This document shows, piece after piece, positions 8,001 through 12,851 of a stretch of 12,851 nucleotides of DNA. The translations under genes were made by a program, and so were the position numbers. The notes under the pieces are model-generated. The model was given only the letters and a program-made list of their open reading frames with translations. It did no database searches and was not told where the DNA came from. Source of the DNA: Comamonas sp. lk (GTDB lineage: Bacteria; Pseudomonadota; Gammaproteobacteria; Burkholderiales; Burkholderiaceae_C). Within the stretch, counting starts at the first letter, position 1. Each line of letters opens with the position of its first letter. Location: contig CAMDKE010000034.1 of the NCBI GenBank assembly GCA_945901215.1, forward strand, positions 1 to 12,851, in the 5' to 3' direction.

Positions 8001-8701
8001 AGTTTGTACGTGCACCGCAAGAGCGCGCCGCGTCGCTGGGCGCTTTCGTGGAGCAGCGCGCCAGGTTTTTGACCGCCTACCAAAACGCCGCCTACGCCCG
8101 CCGTTACACCGACTTTGTCGCCCAGGTGCGCCAGGCAGAACAGGCGGCGCAAGCGGCGCAGGCTGCGGATTCAGGCCACGCCGCGAAGGGCGCTGACGCG
8201 CAAGCCCTGCCTCTGAGCTTTGCCGTGGCGCGCTACCTGTTCAAACTCATGGCTTACAAAGACGAATACGAGGTCGCCCGCCTGCACAGCGACCCGGCCT
8301 TTGGCAAAAAGATAGGCGCCATGTTTGAGGGCGACTACCAGGTGCACTACCACCTGGCCCCGCCCCTGCTGGCCAAAAAGAACGACAAGGGCGAGTTGCA
8401 AAAGCAAAAGTTTGGGCCACTCATGGCCTGGGGCTTCAAGCTGCTGGCGCCACTTAAAGTTCTGCGCGGCACCGCGCTTGACCCCTTTGGCCGAACGGAA
8501 GAGCGCCGCCAGGAGCGTGCGCTGATTGCCAGCTACCAAGCCACGCTGTCGTCCTATCTGGGCAAGCTGGCCCCCACCAACGCCGCCGACGCCCTGGCCT
8601 TTGCCAAACTGCCTGAGCAGATTCGCGGCTTCGGCCACGTCAAGGCGCGCCATGTTGCGGCGGTGCGGGCGCAGTGGGTGGGCTTGGGGGGGAGTTTGTA
8701 G
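5066..8701 (+). CDS. Fused indolepyruvate-type 2-oxoacid:ferredoxin oxidoreductase (IorA-IorB fusion)
   Basis: The 1211-residue product joins the subunits of the indolepyruvate ferredoxin oxidoreductase family. This enzyme oxidatively decarboxylates (aryl)pyruvates to the acyl-CoA and reduces ferredoxin in the cytoplasm. In order: an N-terminal pyrimidine-type TPP domain (FISGYRGSPLGTYDQ and NEELAA, about residues 40-100); a TPP-binding domain opening with WFCSGCPHNTST (468-479) and carrying GDGTYFHSG (from 534) and YNDAVAMTGGQ; an iron-sulfur region with cysteines at 675, 678, 681, 687, 708, 714 and 719 (C719 followed by proline); a gamma/IorB domain starting VVAGVGGTGVITIGQLLG (766 on) with QDAGGLAQKGG; and a C-terminal extension to 1211 as in the large aerobic fused forms. 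The start is ATG 5066 with AGGAG at 5051-5055, spacing slightly long at ten bases. A strong terminator follows. The exact oxoacid substrate is not determined by sequence. Confidence 0.95.
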   Translation: MNAPLNAAQLRPAPHDHSLDDKYTQNAGTAFMSGVQALVRLPMLQRVRDLAAGKNTAGFISGYRGSPLGTYDQALQKAKAHLKAHHVVFQPGVNEELAATALWGTQQLGFAPPGVNKYDGVFGIWYGKGPGVDRCSDVFKHANMAGTTPWGGVLAVAGDDHLSKSSTAAHQSDHIFKACGTPLFFPASVQDVLDLGLHGIAMSRFSGVWAGMKTIQEIVESSAAVDVDPQRVRIQMPTDFAMPPGGVHIRWPDAALDQEARLFDTKWYAALAYIRANRLNYNVIQGKHDRFGLMASGKAFNDTRQALLDLGLDDATCQRVGIRLHKVAVVWPLEAQLTREFATGLQEILVVEEKRQVIEYQLKEELYNWRADVRPRVLGKFNEVDSDSPYGSGGEWSMPNPSANTLLRANADLSPALIARAIAQRLKKLGVDADVAARMDVHIAVLDAKERAMQTLQLGAPLGERQPWFCSGCPHNTSTKVPDGSRAMAGIGCHFMSIWMDRATTGFTQMGGEGVPWVGQQPFAHDQHIFANLGDGTYFHSGLLAVRQSIAAGVNITYKILYNDAVAMTGGQQVGERPEGHSVVQIAQSMRAEGAHRIVVVTDEPEKYATAKGLPDGVHVEHRDELDRIQREFREIKGATVIIYDQTCATEKRRRRKRGTLVDPAVRVVINELVCEGCGDCGAQSNCISVEPLETDFGRKRHINQSTCNKDVSCVKGFCPSFVTVEGGSLRKKKAPALAAPGQHDDIPEPAIPDLTTAHDGVWGLVVAGVGGTGVITIGQLLGVAAHIEGKGIVTQDAGGLAQKGGATWSHVLIGQTQDAIRTTRVGMACADLVIGCDPIVTAGKETSLRLRAGRSHVVMNSHSAPTAAFVKNANWANPGEACIAQIADTLQDPTALGCVDAEGIASQLLGDSIFTNPVMLGFAWQKGWIPLAQASLLRAMELNAVAVEKNHAAFQWGRRAAHDSAAVVRALQPGQTVQFVRAPQERAASLGAFVEQRARFLTAYQNAAYARRYTDFVAQVRQAEQAAQAAQAADSGHAAKGADAQALPLSFAVARYLFKLMAYKDEYEVARLHSDPAFGKKIGAMFEGDYQVHYHLAPPLLAKKNDKGELQKQKFGPLMAWGFKLLAPLKVLRGTALDPFGRTEERRQERALIASYQATLSSYLGKLAPTNAADALAFAKLPEQIRGFGHVKARHVAAVRAQWVGLGGSL

Positions 8702-8735
8702 GGGCACTGGCTCGCTTCTCTGCGCTTACAGGCAT

Positions 8736-8767
8736 AAAAAAACGGGCTCTTAGGAGCCCGTTTTTTT
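8736..8767. terminator. Strong, A/T-flanked (probably bidirectional) terminator
   Basis: Seven A residues, the stem CGGGCTC (8743-8749), the loop TTAG, the stem GAGCCCG (8754-8760), then seven T residues. The A and T runs can pair and extend the stem, and the structure has a T run on both strands, so it could stop transcription from either side. It should insulate the restriction-type gene from the oxidoreductase transcript. Confidence 0.92.
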
Positions 8768-8866
8768 ACGCGCGTCGCGTTAGCGATTATTCGAATATGC
8801 AGGGAAATTCAAGCGCGGCATGCGGGCGCTCCGTGTCTAATTCCCCCGGTCGATTTGATTGTTTAT

Positions 8867-8898
8867 TTGCCATACAGTTGCCAAATGTGAACTAATAT
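8867..8898 (+). promoter_or_regulatory. Possible promoter/operator region for the restriction-type gene
   Basis: TTGCCA is present at 8867-8872 and 8878-8883, a spacing of 11 bases or about one helical turn. TAATAT at 8893-8898 is a plausible -10 box. Neither TTGCCA lies at the standard 16-18 bases from it (gaps are 20 and 9), so the repeats may be a regulator site rather than a -35 element. This is the most AT-rich part of the gap. Confidence 0.3.
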
Positions 8899-8948
8899 GA
8901 AGCACCGCGCCAAAGCGCAAAAACAGGTCAGGGACGGCCGTGCAGATT

Positions 8949-9032
8949 ATGAAAATTCATCGCAGGGTGGCGGGTTTTTGGGGTGATGGGCGGGCGCCCA
9001 ATCGGCTGCGGCGCACCAGGAGCAGCCTGTGA
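8949..9032 (+). CDS. Possible 27-residue leader peptide overlapping the restriction-type gene
   Basis: ATG at 8949 opens a 27-codon frame whose TGA stop overlaps the GTG start of the next gene (GTGA, 9029-9032). The peptide would be basic, with eight arginines (MKIHRRVAGFWGDGRAPNRL and so on). The overlap suggests translational coupling or a leader role. However, no good ribosome binding site precedes the ATG, and a frame this short can arise by chance. It matches no family I know. Confidence 0.22.
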   Translation: MKIHRRVAGFWGDGRAPNRLRRTRSSL

Positions 9033-12000
9033 GCCAGCAGTTCTTCGAGAAGCCGATTCTCAACTCCCCTTATGTGTATCCCGCCCGGCATTGGGTGCTG
9101 GACGAAACGGGGCAACCCACCCACGACGTTGCTCCGACGCGTCGCACTGCCAAATTCATCACGCCCATCCCCAGGGCCAAAAAGCACAGCGGCGCTGAGC
9201 GTCAAGCCTACCTTGATTTGGCGCATGAAGTTTCTGATGCAGAACAGCGCTACCACTCAGCCATCATCAACGGCGTGCGCGCTGAAGTAGACATTTGGCG
9301 CAGTCTGCCCAACCCAAGCGACTGGGGCGTCACCCCCGAAACCGCGCGGCTGCTGCAACACTGGCGGCACCACAGCTTTAGCGGCGTACGCCCTTTCTTT
9401 TGTCAGGTGGAGGCGGTGGAAACTGCCATCTGGCTCACCGAAGTCGCGCCCAACCGTGGCAAGGTCGGCCAAAAGTTTCTAGACCACCTGCAAAACGCCA
9501 ACGACGAGGCTAATCCCGGCCTGCTGCGCTTAGCGCTCAAGCTGGCTACGGGTGCGGGCAAAACCACCGTGATGGCGATGCTGATTGCCTGGCAAACCAT
9601 CAACGCCGTGCGCCGCCCCAACAGCAAAAAATACACGCGCGGCTTTTTGTTGGTGGCCCCCGGCCTGACCATCAAAGACCGGCTGCGCGTGCTGCTGCCC
9701 AACGACGCCGAGAGCTATTACAAAACCCGTGAGCTGATCCCGGGCGACATGGTGGGCGACCTGCGCCGCTGCGAAGTCGTCATCACCAATTACCACGCCT
9801 TCAAGCTGCGCGAGCGCATGGCCGTCACCAAAGGCACGCGCTTGCTCTTGCAGGGCCGTAACGGCAACGCTATCGACACCCTGGAAACCGAGGGTCAGAT
9901 GATCCAGCGCGTCATGCCCTCATTGATGGGTCTGAAAAACATCCTGGTGATCAACGACGAGGCGCACCACTGCTACGAGCAAAGGCCCGAGCCGGTGGTC
10001 AGCGTAGAAGACCTTAAGGGCGACGACAAAAAAGAAGCCGAAGAGAACAACGAAGCCGCCCGCCTGTGGATCAACGGCATCAGGGCCGTGCAGCGCCAGT
10101 TAGGCCTGAGTCGGGTGATTGACCTGTCGGCCACGCCCTTTTTCCTGCGGGGTTCGGGTTATGTGGAAGGTACGCTGTTCCCCTGGGCTATGAGCGACTT
10201 CTCGCTGATGGACGCCATCGAGTGCGGCGTCGTCAAGCTGCCGCGCGTGCCAGTGGCGGACAACATTCCCGGAGCCGAGGTGCCTGTGTTTCGCGACCTG
10301 TGGAAGCACATCGGCAAAGAGATGCCCAAAAAACGGCGCGATACCGCCCAAAGCCTGGACGCCCTGGCGATTCCCCTGAAGCTGCAAACCGCGCTCACCG
10401 CTTTGTACGGCCATTACGAGACCACGTTCGCCACTTGGTCCGAGGCCAAATTGCCCATGCCGCCCTGCTTCATCGTGGTGTGCAACAACACCTCTACGTC
10501 CAAGCTGGTGTACGACTACATCGCCGGGTTCGAGCGCCCCGGCACCGACGACGCCACGCTGGGCAGCTTGCCGCTGTTTCGAAACTACGACGAAAACGGC
10601 CAGCGCCTGGCACGCCCGCGCACCTTGCTAATCGACAGCACGCAGCTGGAGTCGGGCGACGCCCTGGACGCCAACTTCCGCGCCATGGCCGAGCCTGAGA
10701 TCGAGCAGTTCCGCCGCGAAGTCGTCGAGCGCACTGGCGACCGGCAAGCCGCCGACAAACCTACCGACGCCGAGTTGCTGCGCGAAGTCATGAACACCGT
10801 GGGCAAGCCGGGGCGCTTGGGCGAGTCCATCCGCTGCGTGGTGTCGGTGTCCATGCTCACCGAAGGCTGGGACGCCAACAACGTCACCCATGTGCTGGGG
10901 CTGCGCGCCTTTGGCACCCAGTTGCTGTGCGAGCAAGTCATTGGCCGCGCGCTGCGCCGCCAGTCTTACCAGCTCAACGGGGAGGGCCTGTTCGACGTCG
11001 AATACGCCGACGTGCTGGGCATCCCCTTTGACTTCAACGCCGAACCCACCATCGTCAAACCCACACCGCCGCGCGAAACCGTGCAGGTTAAAGCCATGAA
11101 GCCCGAGCGCAACGCCCTGGAAATTCGCTTCCCCCGGGTGCAGGGCTACCGCGTGGTGCTGCCCGACGCACAACTCGGTGCGGTATTTAACGACGACTCC
11201 ACCTATCGGCTGAGCCCCGAGGCAATCGGCCCCACCATCAACCGGCAAGAAGGCATCATCGGCGCGGGGGTAGACCTGACGCTGGTGCATACCAAAAGCA
11301 TGCGCCAACCGACCCTGCTGATGCACCTGACTCGGCATCTGCTGTTCACTCGCTTTCGCGACCCCGGCGAGCCGCCCAAGCTGCACCTGTTCGGGCAGCT
11401 CAAACGCATCGTCAAACAGTGGCTGGAGCAGCACCTGGTCTGCGTGGGCGGCACCTACCCGGCGCAGCTGTGCTACCTGCAACTAGCCGACCGCGCCTGC
11501 GAGCGCATCCACCAGGCCATCAACCGCGCCGCTGTAGCTCAAGGCCAAAGCCACATCCAAGCGCTGCTGGACCCGTACAACCCCACGGGCAGCACCGCCC
11601 ACGTCAACTTCACCACCAGCAAGACCGAACGCTGGGCGGCCAGCGCCAGCCACTGCCACCTGAACTGGCTCCTTATGGACAGTGACTGGGAGGCTGAGTT
11701 TTGCCGCGCCGCCGAGGCGCACCCGCAGGTGCGCGCCTACGTCAAAAACCATAACCTCGGCTTTGAAGTGCCCTACCTGCTGGGCGCTGAGGCACGGCAC
11801 TACCGGCCCGACTTCATCTTGCGCATAGACGATGGCCGCGCCGACGACGACCTGCTCAACCTGGTGGTGGAAGTCAAAGGCTACCGGGGCGAAGACGCCA
11901 AAGACAAACGCGCCGCCATGGAAACCCGCTGGCTGCCCGGCGTCAACCACCTGCGCCGCTACGGCCGCTGGGCCTTTGCCGAATTCACCGACGTGTTTGC

Positions 12001-12082
12001 CATGCAGCAAGACTTTGCCGACGCAGTGCGTGCGCAGTTCAACACCGTGGTGGGAAACGCTTGTCAACAAGGAACATCATGA
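9029..12082 (+). CDS. Type III Res-like helicase-endonuclease (BPTD_3080-type restriction endonuclease)
   Basis: The 1017-residue protein combines a superfamily 2 helicase/translocase with a C-terminal nuclease. Walker A is ATGAGKT at 173-179 (K178), the DEAH box is DEAHH at 310-314, motif III is SAT at 367-369, and motif VI is QVIGRALRR at 636-644. The nuclease is PD-(D/E)XK: D928 in YRPDF, then E948-V-K950 in VVEVKG. The N-terminus (FEKPILNSPYVYPARHW, then FITPIPRAKK) is one I recognise from the family named BPTD_3080 restriction endonuclease. It should use ATP to move on DNA and cut it, in defence against foreign DNA. Start GTG 9029 is supported by AGGAG at 9018-9022. All key residues are present, so it is probably active. 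The stop overlaps the next ORF by ATGA. No methyltransferase partner is in the window, unlike classical Mod-Res type III pairs. Confidence 0.93.
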   Translation: MSQQFFEKPILNSPYVYPARHWVLDETGQPTHDVAPTRRTAKFITPIPRAKKHSGAERQAYLDLAHEVSDAEQRYHSAIINGVRAEVDIWRSLPNPSDWGVTPETARLLQHWRHHSFSGVRPFFCQVEAVETAIWLTEVAPNRGKVGQKFLDHLQNANDEANPGLLRLALKLATGAGKTTVMAMLIAWQTINAVRRPNSKKYTRGFLLVAPGLTIKDRLRVLLPNDAESYYKTRELIPGDMVGDLRRCEVVITNYHAFKLRERMAVTKGTRLLLQGRNGNAIDTLETEGQMIQRVMPSLMGLKNILVINDEAHHCYEQRPEPVVSVEDLKGDDKKEAEENNEAARLWINGIRAVQRQLGLSRVIDLSATPFFLRGSGYVEGTLFPWAMSDFSLMDAIECGVVKLPRVPVADNIPGAEVPVFRDLWKHIGKEMPKKRRDTAQSLDALAIPLKLQTALTALYGHYETTFATWSEAKLPMPPCFIVVCNNTSTSKLVYDYIAGFERPGTDDATLGSLPLFRNYDENGQRLARPRTLLIDSTQLESGDALDANFRAMAEPEIEQFRREVVERTGDRQAADKPTDAELLREVMNTVGKPGRLGESIRCVVSVSMLTEGWDANNVTHVLGLRAFGTQLLCEQVIGRALRRQSYQLNGEGLFDVEYADVLGIPFDFNAEPTIVKPTPPRETVQVKAMKPERNALEIRFPRVQGYRVVLPDAQLGAVFNDDSTYRLSPEAIGPTINRQEGIIGAGVDLTLVHTKSMRQPTLLMHLTRHLLFTRFRDPGEPPKLHLFGQLKRIVKQWLEQHLVCVGGTYPAQLCYLQLADRACERIHQAINRAAVAQGQSHIQALLDPYNPTGSTAHVNFTTSKTERWAASASHCHLNWLLMDSDWEAEFCRAAEAHPQVRAYVKNHNLGFEVPYLLGAEARHYRPDFILRIDDGRADDDLLNLVVEVKGYRGEDAKDKRAAMETRWLPGVNHLRRYGRWAFAEFTDVFAMQQDFADAVRAQFNTVVGNACQQGTS

Positions 12083-12306
12083 AACAAGCAGACTTATTGC
12101 GCGACCGCAACCATTTACCTGGCGTAAGGACAATGGTTTGCGTCGCGTTGAGGGTTTCTACCAAGGTCGCGCGAAACTTTCCCTTGGCTATAATTCAAAG
12201 AACATCCGCCCCTTGGCAGTACGCCCTCTCACCGATTCCGAGAGTGTGCCGAACCCCTGGGGCTTTCTCATTTCTGACCCACGGTGTTTGTGAGGGTCAG
12301 CCATGA
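12079..12306 (+). CDS. Short unrecognised ORF linking the endonuclease and NYN genes
   Basis: A 75-codon frame starts at ATG 12079, which overlaps the endonuclease stop (ATGA), with AAGGA at 12069-12073 as ribosome binding site. It ends at TGA 12304-12306, which overlaps the ATG of the NYN gene (ATGA again). The product starts MKQADLLRDRNHLPGVRTMV and matches no family I recognise; it lacks a clear domain, signal peptide or membrane span. The double overlap argues for a real translationally coupled cistron. Against it, the sequence does not look strongly protein-like, a TATAAT box and hairpins lie inside it, and it may be the 5' stub of a lost gene that reads into regulatory DNA. Confidence 0.35.
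   Translation: MKQADLLRDRNHLPGVRTMVCVALRVSTKVARNFPLAIIQRTSAPWQYALSPIPRVCRTPGAFSFLTHGVCEGQP
12189..12194 (+). promoter_or_regulatory. Perfect TATAAT box upstream of the NYN gene
   Basis: TATAAT at 12189-12194 is a consensus -10 hexamer in an otherwise GC-rich region. No good -35 hexamer is found 16-18 bases upstream (the site reads near GTCGCG). If used, transcription would begin near 12201 and give a leader of about 100 bases before the NYN start codon. Confidence 0.35.
12213..12252 (+). promoter_or_regulatory. Hairpin in the NYN leader
   Basis: CTCTC (12226-12230) pairs with GAGAG (12240-12244) across a nine-base loop. Outside it, TTGGCA (12213-12218) can pair with TGCCGA (12247-12252) with one G-U pair, separated by an asymmetric internal loop. 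No T run follows, so it is not a standard terminator. It could be a leader structure or a small-RNA fold. Confidence 0.3.
12274..12300 (+). promoter_or_regulatory. Hairpin that buries the NYN gene ribosome binding site
   Basis: CTGACCC (12274-12280) is perfectly complementary to GGGTCAG (12294-12300) across a 13-base loop, ending two bases before ATG 12303. The likely ribosome binding site GAGG (12292-12295) lies half in the loop and half in the stem, so the stem should hinder initiation unless it is opened. Translation of the upstream short ORF would run through it and open it, which fits translational coupling. Confidence 0.45.
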
Positions 12307-12851
12307 ACGCGGGGCCTATCGCCATCCTGATAGACGGCGCGTACTTCCTAAAACGCCTGCCTAAGCTGGTGGCACCCAAGCACTGCGACACACCCCGGGG
12401 TATTGTCAATTGCCTGCGGATCATGTGCCGCAACCACGTCACCAGTCTCAGGCACATACCAAACGCTGAGCGAAAGACCTGGCACCAGCACGTCTACCGG
12501 ATTTTTTATTACGACGCCGACCCGTACCAAGGGAAAGCACACCACCCCATTCTGAACCGGCAAATCGACTACCAAAAGTCCGACATCGCCGCGCAGCGCA
12601 ACGCCATCTTTGAGCTTCTGCGCGAGCAGCGCAAATTGGCCCTTCGTTTAGGAAAAATAAGCCGCGACACAGACTGGTCCATCGCCAGCAAATGGACCAA
12701 GACGGCCTTGAAATCCCGGCAATGGGTGGAAGCTTTGAACGCACTCCCATCTGCTGAACAGATAGGTACGGCATATGAGACGCTGACTCTTAGCCCATTG
12801 CAAGTGCGCGAACTCACGCAACTGCGTGACTTTTGGGCGAACCTCGACCCT
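12303..12851 (+). CDS. NYN-domain (PIN-like) predicted ribonuclease, 3' end cut by window
   Basis: From ATG 12303 the frame is open to the right edge, giving 183 residues with no stop. The start AILIDGAYFLKRL has the first conserved aspartate (D11) of NYN/LabA-type PIN-like domains, and YRIFYYDADP is the typical second strand with acidic residues. Residues about 115-135 (LRLGKISRDTDW) occupy the place where the family carries its G-K segment. The later acidic motifs (the KGVDV and SGDGDF types) would lie beyond the window, so catalytic completeness cannot be judged. NYN proteins are predicted metal-dependent RNases acting in the cytoplasm; the target RNA is unknown. The start overlaps the stop of the short upstream ORF and sits below a hairpin. 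Base composition is less GC-rich than that of the endonuclease gene. A role alongside the endonuclease in phage defence is inferred from position only. Confidence 0.82.
   Translation, partial: MNAGPIAILIDGAYFLKRLPKLVAPKHCDTPRGIVNCLRIMCRNHVTSLRHIPNAERKTWHQHVYRIFYYDADPYQGKAHHPILNRQIDYQKSDIAAQRNAIFELLREQRKLALRLGKISRDTDWSIASKWTKTALKSRQWVEALNALPSAEQIGTAYETLTLSPLQVRELTQLRDFWANLDP

Larger units (their letters stand above)
8702..9028. other. 327-base spacer between the oxidoreductase gene and the restriction-type gene
   Basis: This gap holds the terminator at 8736-8767, a 10-base perfect palindrome TATTCGAATA at 8788-8797, a TTGCCA direct repeat with a TAATAT box near 8867-8898, a possible 27-codon leader ORF at 8949-9032, and the ribosome binding site AGGAG at 9018-9022 for the next gene. 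I see no tRNA, transposase remnant or integrase-type attachment site. It marks the change from metabolic genes to defence-type genes. Confidence 0.6.

Noticed and set aside
5648..8152. An 834-codon open frame on the minus strand.
   Set aside because: It lies wholly antisense to the oxidoreductase gene, whose cofactor and iron-sulfur motifs are intact. Long antisense frames are expected in GC-rich genes, and its Ala/His/Val-rich product matches no family.
8788..8797. TATTCGAATA palindrome as an attachment or operator site.
   Set aside because: Ten bases of perfect symmetry can occur by chance, and no integrase, second copy or tRNA end is present; it is only noted in the spacer entry.
10628..11482. 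A 284-codon minus-strand frame inside the endonuclease gene.
   Set aside because: It is antisense to helicase motif VI and the following region and has no domain; a codon-bias shadow.
11832..12293. A 153-codon plus-strand frame running across the end of the endonuclease gene.
   Set aside because: It overlaps the PD-(D/E)XK-coding segment in another frame and its first part is a Thr/Ala/Pro-rich shadow. The frame from 12079 has better start and stop signals.
1..12851. CRISPR arrays, tRNA or rRNA genes, insertion sequences.
   Set aside because: No regularly spaced repeats, cloverleaf-type segments, transposase motifs or terminal inverted repeats were seen by eye; a computed search could still find weak cases.

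Overview
The window looks like a chromosomal segment of a high-GC betaproteobacterium. Comamonadaceae (order Burkholderiales) is the likely home, judged from strong G/C-ending codon use and from the gene families present: a fused indolepyruvate ferredoxin oxidoreductase, a D-serine-deaminase-like enzyme and a LuxR regulator fused to a hydrolase. This assignment is inference; there is no rRNA or other taxonomic marker here.

Layout. (1) 1-1184, minus strand, cut by the left edge: a protein with a PAS-like region, a LuxR-type HTH and the start of an alpha/beta hydrolase domain. It is divergent from the next gene. (2) 1405-3501, plus: a large outer-membrane-type lipoprotein of unknown function, less GC-rich than its neighbours, closed by a strong terminator. 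(3) 3669-4964, plus: a fold-type III PLP amino acid deaminase. After a 101-base gap with an imperfect tandem repeat comes (4) 5066-8701, plus: a 1211-residue fused 2-oxoacid (indolepyruvate-type) ferredoxin oxidoreductase, closed by a very strong terminator. Genes 3 and 4 could work in sequence (amino acid to 2-oxoacid to acyl-CoA plus reduced ferredoxin), but only their adjacency supports that.

(5) From about 8770 to the right edge the content changes to a putative defence locus. A 327-base spacer leads to a 1017-residue type III-Res-like helicase-endonuclease (9029-12082, BPTD_3080-type by recognition) with intact helicase motifs and an intact PD-(D/E)XK site. It is linked by a 4-base ATGA overlap to a short unrecognised ORF (12079-12306). 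That ORF overlaps by another ATGA a NYN-domain (PIN-like ribonuclease) gene that runs off the right edge (12303 on). No DNA methyltransferase is visible, although classical type III systems need one. The short ORF holds a perfect TATAAT box and two hairpins, one of which buries the ribosome binding site of the NYN gene.

The most promising place for something new is 8900-12851: a DNA-targeting helicase-nuclease apparently coupled to a predicted RNase under possible translational control, without an adjacent modification gene. No tRNA, rRNA, CRISPR array or recognisable insertion sequence was seen.
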